DNA from: an uncultured Collinsella sp.
GTDB taxonomy: Bacteria > Actinomycetota > Coriobacteriia > Coriobacteriales > Coriobacteriaceae
DNA length: 64,000 bases
Assembly (NCBI GenBank): GCA_900544135.1
Contig: UQTU01000001.1
Coordinates: 186,001-250,000, forward strand
Direction: 5' to 3'
Part shown: positions 51,562-64,000 of the stretch, one piece after another
How positions within the stretch are numbered: the first letter of the stretch is position 1
How the letters are laid out: each line of letters begins with the position of its first letter
Notes under the pieces: generated by a model
The model's input: the letters and a program-made list of their open reading frames with translations, nothing else
Database searches by the model: none
What the model was told of the DNA's origin: nothing
Translations under genes and position numbers: made by a program

Positions 51562-52638
51562 TTACGAATAAACGATGGTAAAGGGTACTTCTGTTTCGGT
51601 CTCTCCTGTTGATGTGTACCTCGTGCCCTCAAGGGTTACCGAGACCACTTGATCGACATTGATCAGTTTTGTCGGCACCGAGATGTTCTCTCCGCTATTG
51701 CGCGTCAGCGAGACATATAAATTGTACGCGCCCGCAGCATCATCTTCGATAATCTGCTCCGATCCATCCTTGTAGGTAACGGTCAACTTTTTCGTGACTG
51801 CGTCAATGCCCAGATCATCGATGTGTGTCTGGATAGAAAACGGGCTGATCTCGAGAGGCGAGTCATCGGAGCGGAGTTCCTTTGTATCGACGTAAGCTCC
51901 AACGCTAAACTCGGGCGTCGATGCCTCGAACGGCTTCGCATCCTCGCCTTCGCCCTCGGTCCACGAGATATTCCAGGTGACCGCATGCTGAAAACCTCGC
52001 TCGCGATCCATAGAGGCAAAGTACATCGTGCCATTAATGACCGTGTCGCTTGATGTGTCCTTATCAATGGTGCAGCGTGTGTCAGCCCATTCCTCGCCGA
52101 AGTTCATGCTGGGCGTGCCGATGCCTTGTTCTTCTTCACCATAGAGAACAAGTTCGCCCGTCTCTGCTGCCGGCTTGTAGTAGTTAACGCCATTTGGATT
52201 GGACAGCGTAAACGTCACGGCACCGCAACCGTTTTTATCGATAGCCATCTCATGGATATCAAGCGTATAGCCGTTACCCTCGACGGACAGATTAACCTTC
52301 TGGACTGTGCCCTCCAGGCTTTGGGGCGCAATGCCGTCACCAAACTCTCTGGTGTAGGTGTATTTAGCCCCCGATGAGCCGCCGTTGGTCCAGGTAATGG
52401 AATCCCCATTGCCGTGGTTTCCCCAGGCTGAGGCAAAATAGCTGGAATTGATAACGGCGTAGGCGACCCCTCCGGTCGCCAGTACTCCGGCAAGACATCC
52501 GATTACGGCAACATACAGAGGCTTCGCGTGACCCTTTCGACGAAGCGGCTCTCCAGCCGCAGCATCAATAACACGGTCGGCAAGGTCGCTATCGGCTTGG
52601 ATGGACTCGAAGGCCTGCTTGATTTGATTGGATTTCAC
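51562..52638 (-). CDS. Membrane anti-sigma factor-like protein
   Basis: A 358-residue protein. The N-terminal 40 residues are cytoplasmic and charged (SNQIKQAFESIQADSDLADRVID), one transmembrane helix follows at about 41-63 (YVAVIGCLAGVLATGGVAY), and a large extracytoplasmic domain of beta character (DUF4179-like layout) completes it. The start is GTG 52638, with AGGAGGG about 7 nt upstream, and it overlaps the sigma gene by 50 nt. This overlap and the topology indicate a regulated-release anti-sigma partner. The signal it senses is unknown. Confidence 0.8.
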   Translation of the reverse strand: MKSNQIKQAFESIQADSDLADRVIDAAAGEPLRRKGHAKPLYVAVIGCLAGVLATGGVAYAVINSSYFASAWGNHGNGDSITWTNGGSSGAKYTYTREFGDGIAPQSLEGTVQKVNLSVEGNGYTLDIHEMAIDKNGCGAVTFTLSNPNGVNYYKPAAETGELVLYGEEEQGIGTPSMNFGEEWADTRCTIDKDTSSDTVINGTMYFASMDRERGFQHAVTWNISWTEGEGEDAKPFEASTPEFSVGAYVDTKELRSDDSPLEISPFSIQTHIDDLGIDAVTKKLTVTYKDGSEQIIEDDAAGAYNLYVSLTRNSGENISVPTKLINVDQVVSVTLEGTRYTSTGETETEVPFTIVYS

Positions 52639-53107
52639 GGTCGCCCTCCTCTAGGATGAATTTGAGCTTCGATCGACCACGAGCTAAACGCGTTCGAACG
52701 GTCGCGGCTGGTACATGCATCAACTCGGCAATCTCTGAGGTCGAAAAGCCCAGATAGTAATAGAGCACGATGGGAACGCGGAATCGCTCCGGAAGTCGCA
52801 TAACGTCTGACAGGACCGCCTTGGTCTCATCCTGCGCCGCCGAAAGCGAATCGGCCAGGTTCTCAATATCCTCCACACGCCTCCATGGCTTTCGAAAGAG
52901 CGATTTACATTCATTGATCGTGACCCGGATAAGCCAGCGGCGAAGATGCTCCCAACTTTCAAAGTGTCCATCGCTTTTAAGCAACTTAAGAAAGACGTCT
53001 TGGGCAACATCGTCGGCATCGGCGCGATCGCGCAGGTACGTCAATGCGATTCGAAACACGACATCCCGGTGATCTTCAACCGCCTGTCTAAATGCTTGTT
53101 CTTCCAT
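52589..53107 (-). CDS. ECF (SigW-like) RNA polymerase sigma factor
   Basis: A 172-residue sigma-70 family ECF factor. Region 2 is about 15-75 (ALTYLRDRADADDVAQDVFLKLL). Region 4 is about 110-160 (LPERFRVPIVLYYYLGFSTSEIAELMHVPAATVRTRLARGRSKLK). ATG 53107 has GGGAGGTGAT upstream; the longer upstream frame runs into the 27-bp repeat. Its own upstream region has TGAAAC-N17-CGTATC (53156-53184), the consensus of SigW-type promoters, so autoregulation is likely. Confidence 0.88.
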   Translation of the reverse strand: MEEQAFRQAVEDHRDVVFRIALTYLRDRADADDVAQDVFLKLLKSDGHFESWEHLRRWLIRVTINECKSLFRKPWRRVEDIENLADSLSAAQDETKAVLSDVMRLPERFRVPIVLYYYLGFSTSEIAELMHVPAATVRTRLARGRSKLKFILEEGDREIQSNQAGLRVHPSR

Positions 53108-53155
53108 AATCACCTCCCGGTGACGCTGATGGTTCTTGATGAGGTCCTCACCATA

Positions 53156-53184
53156 GATACGCTTTGGCCGAACGAAATGTTTCA
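53156..53184 (-). promoter_or_regulatory. ECF-type promoter of the sigma/anti-sigma operon
   Basis: On the minus strand TGAAAC (53179-53184) is 17 bp from CGTATC (53156-53161). TGAAAC and CGT are the -35 and -10 signatures of SigW-like ECF promoters. It lies about 50 bp before the sigma start. The rest of 53108-53491 holds the right 27-bp repeat, element C and the rpoC terminator. Confidence 0.65.
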
Positions 53185-53205
53185 AATCCAAGCAGGAAAA
53201 ACCTA

Positions 53206-53232
53206 CCAAAATAAACCTGTCCCTTTTTGGCA
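53206..53232 (-). repeat. Right 27-bp inverted repeat of the sigma/anti-sigma cassette
   Basis: The exact reverse complement of 51389-51415. It lies 22 bp beyond the sigma promoter -35 and continues directly into the left flank of element C (CAAAAGGAATCCCC). The internal GGGACAGG/CCTGTCCC motif is also seen in the intergenic repeats at 25.16-25.55 kb. Confidence 0.85.
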
Positions 53233-53260
53233 AAAGGAATCCCCTTCTGTGCGCGGGGTA

Positions 53261-53412
53261 GATTCCCGGAACGGGCCGCCCGCTGTTTAAGCTTGCTGCT
53301 CTACAGTCCTGCGCAAGACGGAAAGCACATTAAGTGCTTTCCTTTGCGTGCGGAACTCGCGACAAACTTAAACAGCGGGCGGCCCGTTCCGGGAATCCGA
53401 CGTGCTCGTCGG
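53261..53412. repeat. Intergenic palindromic element, copy C
   Basis: Arms 53261-53295 and 53363-53397 (35 bp, one mismatch) enclose the 67-nt core 53296-53362. The inner stem GGAAAGCAC and GTGCTTTCC around ATTAA differs from A and B at paired positions. The CCGACG-TGCT-CGTCGG hairpin follows at 53397-53412. It lies between the rpoC terminator and the ECF sigma promoter. No coding potential. Confidence 0.9.
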
Positions 53413-53431
53413 GGCAACGTTCCTCACAAAA

Positions 53432-53465
53432 AAAGACCCGCTTCCCTGTTGGGAAACGGGTCTTT
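53432..53465 (-). terminator. Intrinsic terminator after rpoC
   Basis: AAAGACCCGCTTCCC (53432-53446) and GGGAAACGGGTCTTT (53451-53465) pair over 15 positions with one mismatch. On the minus strand a run of T follows (TTTTTTTGTG). It lies 26 nt after the rpoC stop. Confidence 0.9.
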
Positions 53466-53491
53466 GGAAGGACGGTTAACGTACTTGGAAA

Positions 53492-57970
<4,479 letters not shown>

Positions 57971-57976
57971 AGTCAA

Positions 57977-61468
<3,492 letters not shown>

Positions 61469-61541
61469 CAGGTTTTTCCTCCTTCACGGAAATGCTCGGT
61501 GGGTTGGCGAGGCATAGCTTCGCCAGTTATCGCAACCTAAT

Positions 61542-61569
61542 AGTTTATCAGGTACCGACCGTTGGGCAA
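61542..61569 (-). promoter_or_regulatory. Putative rpoBC promoter
   Basis: On the minus strand TTGCCC (61564-61569) is 16 bp from TAAACT (61542-61547), about 75 bp before the rpoB start. It is a moderate match. Because galU and two terminators separate rpoB from rplJL, some such promoter must exist. Confidence 0.45.
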
Positions 61570-61647
61570 GAAAAGCCTTGACGCGATTGAGTTTTTGGAG
61601 TAGCAAAGTTTTTCGACAGAAAACACGCAGGTAGATGTATGTGTATC

Positions 61648-61679
61648 GAACATCTGTTCATATATTTTCTGTGAACAGA
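61648..61679. promoter_or_regulatory. LexA-like site and inverted repeat upstream of rpoB
   Basis: GAACATCTGTTC at 61648-61659 matches GAAC-N4-GTTC exactly. It overlaps an inverted repeat, CTGTTCA and TGAACAG, at 61655-61661 and 61673-61679. It lies about 180 bp before rpoB and 30 bp from the galU terminator. An exact 8-base match is expected about once per 65 kb by chance, so this may be coincidental. Confidence 0.3.
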
Positions 61680-61707
61680 GAGCCAGCAATCGCAGCTCTT
61701 ATAAAAA

Positions 61708-61735
61708 ACGGGCGCGAACCGAAGTCCGCGCCCGT
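61708..61735 (-). terminator. Intrinsic terminator after galU
   Basis: ACGGGCGCG (61708-61716) and CGCGCCCGT (61727-61735) form a 9-bp stem. On the minus strand TTTTTTATAAG follows. It lies 20 nt after the galU stop. Confidence 0.85.
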
Positions 61736-61755
61736 AAATGTCGATGCCCGAAGGC

Positions 61756-62664
61756 TTACTTGCGCATCAATCCGCCGCGCTCGTCGATGGCATCCCAGAA
61801 GGCATCGGCAAAGCGGGGGTCGCTTGCAGCCATGAGGGCGTTGGTGGCCATCCAGCCAGAGGGAGTGCCGGTGTCGTAGCCCGACAGCGGGTCGATGACG
61901 ACCGCATACATGGCCTCGCGATCGAGCGAACGGGCCATTGCGTCGGTGAGCTGGATCTCGCCGCCCTTGCCGGCCTGCTGATCTGCCAGCAAGTCCATGA
62001 CCAGCGGGCTCAGCAGATAGCGGCCGACGATGTACAGGTTGGACGGAGCAGCCTCGGGAGCGGGCTTCTCGACCAGACCGCCGATGCGCCAGACAGCGCC
62101 CGGCTCAGCATCGGCAACGCCCTCGGCGCCCTCGAGCGAACCGACGCGCTCACCGGCGATAACGCCGTAGCGGCTAACTTCCTCGGGCGAGCAAGCAGCG
62201 ACGGCGATAACCGAAGCTCCACCGTGCTCCTTGGAAACGGCGAGCATCTTGTCGCAGATGTCGCGGTTAGGCACAACGTAGTCGCCCAGAAGAACCAGGA
62301 AGTTCTCCCCTGCCACGGCGTCGGCAGCAGAGCGGATAGCATGGCCGAGGCCCTTGGGCTCGTACTGATAACGGAAGTCGACCGGCATACCGCCAGCGTG
62401 GGCGACGGCATCGGCATAGGCGTTCTTGCCGCGCTCGCGCAGCAGGTTCTCGAGCGAGCGATCGGGCTGGAAGTAGTTCAGTAGCTCAGGCTTGCCGGGA
62501 GAAGTAACGATGATGGCATCGTCGACCTCCTCGGGGTCGAGCGCCTCCTCAACGACATACTGAATGACGGGCTTGTCGAGCACCGGCAGCATCTCTTTGG
62601 GCGTGCACTTGGTGCCAGGCAGAAAACGCGTGCCAAGACCGGCGGCGGGGATGATTGCCTTCAT
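61756..62664 (-). CDS. galU: UTP-glucose-1-phosphate uridylyltransferase
   Basis: A 302-residue nucleotidyltransferase that makes UDP-glucose. The signature loop is IPAAGLGTRFLPGTKCTPKEMLPV, with the QYEPKGLGHAI and LLGDYVV metal site and EKPAPEAAPSNLYIVGRY. ATG 62664 (MKAIIPAAG) is chosen; the frame upstream is leader. It has its own promoter and terminator and lies between rplL and rpoB, which are normally adjacent. UDP-glucose would feed cell-wall and glycan synthesis. Confidence 0.95.
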   Translation of the reverse strand: MKAIIPAAGLGTRFLPGTKCTPKEMLPVLDKPVIQYVVEEALDPEEVDDAIIVTSPGKPELLNYFQPDRSLENLLRERGKNAYADAVAHAGGMPVDFRYQYEPKGLGHAIRSAADAVAGENFLVLLGDYVVPNRDICDKMLAVSKEHGGASVIAVAACSPEEVSRYGVIAGERVGSLEGAEGVADAEPGAVWRIGGLVEKPAPEAAPSNLYIVGRYLLSPLVMDLLADQQAGKGGEIQLTDAMARSLDREAMYAVVIDPLSGYDTGTPSGWMATNALMAASDPRFADAFWDAIDERGGLMRK

Positions 62665-62760
62665 GTTATTCAAAGATCCTTTCGCAGGCGCAAAAGCGCC
62701 CCATGCGTGCGGCACACAGCCGCAGACCAAATTGCGATACCCTAGCATCTTACCGCTGGA

Positions 62761-62788
62761 ACTATATGTCGCTACAAGGCAGAGACAA
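62761..62788 (-). promoter_or_regulatory. galU promoter
   Basis: On the minus strand TTGTCT (62783-62788) is 16 bp from TATAGT (62761-62766), giving a leader of about 90 nt before galU. Confidence 0.6.
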
Positions 62789-62922
62789 TTCTTCAGCAGG
62801 TCAACGCAAATTATTGCTCGAATGGTGTAATTTTATTGCCCAACGGCAGGGTACCCGATACGACGCAAATCACAGAATATGGCAGTTTGAGCTACCGATG
62901 TCGAGGGACCGAAAAACAAAAA

Positions 62923-62951
62923 AGACGGGGCTCGCAATGCGAACCCCGTCT
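62923..62951 (-). terminator. Intrinsic terminator after rplL
   Basis: AGACGGGGCTCGC (62923-62935) and GCGAACCCCGTCT (62939-62951) pair with one mismatch around a 3-nt loop. On the minus strand TTTTTTG follows. It ends rplJL before galU. Confidence 0.85.
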
Positions 62952-62978
62952 GCAAAGAAATCTGGCGAGAAAGCCTGA

Positions 62979-63356
62979 TTACTTGAGGGTGACAGCAGCG
63001 CCAGCAGCCTCGAGCTTCTCCTTGGCAGCCTCGGCGTCCTCCTTCTTGGCACCCTCGAGAACAGCCTTGGGAGCGCCCTCGACGACCTCCTTGGCCTCCT
63101 TCAGGCCAAGGTTGGTGAGCTCACGGACGGCCTTGATGACCTGGATCTTGTTGTCGCCGAAGCCCTCGAGCACGACGTCAAACTCGGTCTTCTCCTCGGC
63201 CTCAGCAGCGCCAGCAGCGGGAGCGGCGACAACAGCGGCAGGAGCAGCGGCGGAAACGCCGAAGGTGTCCTCGATAGCCTTAACGAGCTCGGAAGCCTCG
63301 AGAAGGGTCATTTCCTTAAGAGCATCGATGATCTCATCGGTGGTAAGCTTAGCCAT
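62979..63356 (-). CDS. rplL: 50S ribosomal protein L7/L12
   Basis: A 125-residue stalk protein. The N-terminal dimerisation part is MAKLTTDEIIDALKEMTLLE, followed by an Ala-rich hinge (about 38-55) and the C-terminal domain KTEFDVVLEGFGDNKIQVIK with GLKEAKEVVEGAPK. ATG 63356 is chosen by family length; the upstream extension is the leader. It lies 102 nt after rplJ. Confidence 0.96.
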   Translation of the reverse strand: MAKLTTDEIIDALKEMTLLEASELVKAIEDTFGVSAAAPAAVVAAPAAGAAEAEEKTEFDVVLEGFGDNKIQVIKAVRELTNLGLKEAKEVVEGAPKAVLEGAKKEDAEAAKEKLEAAGAAVTLK

Positions 63357-63458
63357 TTCTAAGTCCTTTCGGTTTCCGTGCGGATGCACGGAGATCAGTT
63401 AAAACACGGCGCGAATGCGCCAGGGGTGCGGCGTTGCCGCCGCGGGTGAAAACAGCGA

Positions 63459-63980
63459 CTAGGCTGCCTTCTGCTCGGAGACCTGCTGGATCGAACGAGC
63501 GAGACCAGAGGAAACGCCGTTGACGCAGACAGCGATGTCGCGAGCGAAACCGGAGATGAGACCGGCGATCTGGCCGAGAAGCTGATCCTTGGTGGGCAGC
63601 TCGGCGATAGCCTTAACATCATCAGCGGAAACGGCCTTGCCGTCGGAGATACCGCCCTTGATCTCAAGGACGCCCTTGGACTTAGCGGAGAAGTCCTTAA
63701 GGGCCTTAGCGGCCTCGACCGGCTCGGACTCGTAGAACACATAAGCGACGGGGCCGGCGAGAATCTCGTCGAGCTCGGGCTGCTCCTGGTTCTTGAGAGC
63801 GATCTTGACCAGGTTGTTCTTGTAGACCTTCATCTCGGCGCCGCACTCGCGAAGCTGATGACGCAGCTCCTGAGCCTGCTTAACCGTCAGACCGTTGTAG
63901 TTGACGACGAACAGACCGGCGTTCTCGGCGATACGGGACTCGATCTCTGCAACCTTGTCGATTTTGTACTGCTGGGGCAT
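63459..63980 (-). CDS. rplJ: 50S ribosomal protein L10
   Basis: A 173-residue stalk-base protein: MPQQYKIDKVAEIESRIAEN, then GLTVKQAQELRHQLRECGAE and KVYKNNLVKIAL, with a C-terminal helix for L7/L12. The ribosome site AGGAGGTGT precedes ATG 63980. The window ends 20 nt upstream, so its regulatory leader and rplKA are not visible. Confidence 0.96.
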   Translation of the reverse strand: MPQQYKIDKVAEIESRIAENAGLFVVNYNGLTVKQAQELRHQLRECGAEMKVYKNNLVKIALKNQEQPELDEILAGPVAYVFYESEPVEAAKALKDFSAKSKGVLEIKGGISDGKAVSADDVKAIAELPTKDQLLGQIAGLISGFARDIAVCVNGVSSGLARSIQQVSEQKAA

Positions 63981-64000
63981 GAATTACACCTCCTCGAATT

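Larger units (their letters stand above)
62665..62978. other. galU leader and rplL 3' region
   Basis: No gene is supported. It contains the galU promoter at 62761-62788 and the rplL terminator at 62923-62951. The sequence between them shows nothing recognisable. Confidence 0.6.

Noticed and set aside
61648..61659. Exact GAAC-N4-GTTC site treated as evidence that rpoBC is SOS-regulated
   Set aside because: One exact match is expected by chance in a window of this size, and it lies far from the putative promoter.

Overview
The window reads as a chromosomal segment of a gut Coriobacteriia bacterium, most like Collinsella. This rests on inference: GC-rich coding sequence, ECF and PAS-HTH regulators of Gram-positive type, a FabK-type fatty-acid operon with fused AccDA, LAXTG-type surface sorting, and an anaerobic purine/urate cluster. 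No search was run. Almost all housekeeping genes lie on the minus strand.

Region 1 (1-21680) is an anaerobic purine/uric-acid catabolism cluster related to the yge-ygf-ssnA genes of E. coli: ygeY (cut by the window edge), diaminopropionate ammonia-lyase, a molybdenum-hydroxylase fusion, a polyferredoxin, ygfK, ssnA and an NCS2 permease. Two paralogous YheO/DauR-type PAS-HTH regulators sit at its flanks, and ridA follows the second. An accessory island (about 3.2-10.7 kb) interrupts the cluster. It holds a proline-rich membrane protein, small unknowns, a three-repeat LAXTG surface protein, a DEDDh exonuclease, a 41-residue hydrophobic cationic peptide with a LexA-like box and a convergent antisense promoter (a possible TisB-like type I toxin), and an ATPase gene truncated exactly at a 23-bp tandem repeat.

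Region 2 (22-27.4 kb) carries a U32 peptidase-family protein, an RluA-type pseudouridine synthase, a dense intergenic repeat patch, and a two-gene unit of a Gfo/Idh/MocA oxidoreductase with a DeoR regulator.

Region 3 (27.9-64 kb) holds the ribosomal, RNA polymerase and fatty-acid genes in a rearranged order. In transcription order it runs rplJ-rplL; galU; rpoB-rpoC; ECF sigma and anti-sigma; rpsL-rpsG-fusA-rpsJ; divergent birA; fabH-acpP-fabK-fabD-fabG-fabF-accB-fabZ-accC-accDA; a lone PTS EIIC; a CDF transporter; a histidine phosphatase; then rplC-rplD-rplW-rplB-rpsS-rplV-rpsC-rplP-rpmC-rpsQ-rplN-rplX, which ends at a terminator. rpsJ is thus about 14 kb from rplC, and galU splits rplJL from rpoBC.

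The most unusual signal is a family of three intergenic elements (A 33929-34103, B 51225-51376, C 53261-53412). Each has a 67-nt core with a conserved sequence frame and an inner hairpin whose stem covaries between copies. The core is enclosed by 35-49 bp near-perfect inverted arms whose inner sequence differs completely between copies. They sit at junctions between transcription units in the rearranged part of the ribosomal region. B and C bracket the sigma/anti-sigma pair, which is also bounded by a perfect 27-bp inverted repeat.
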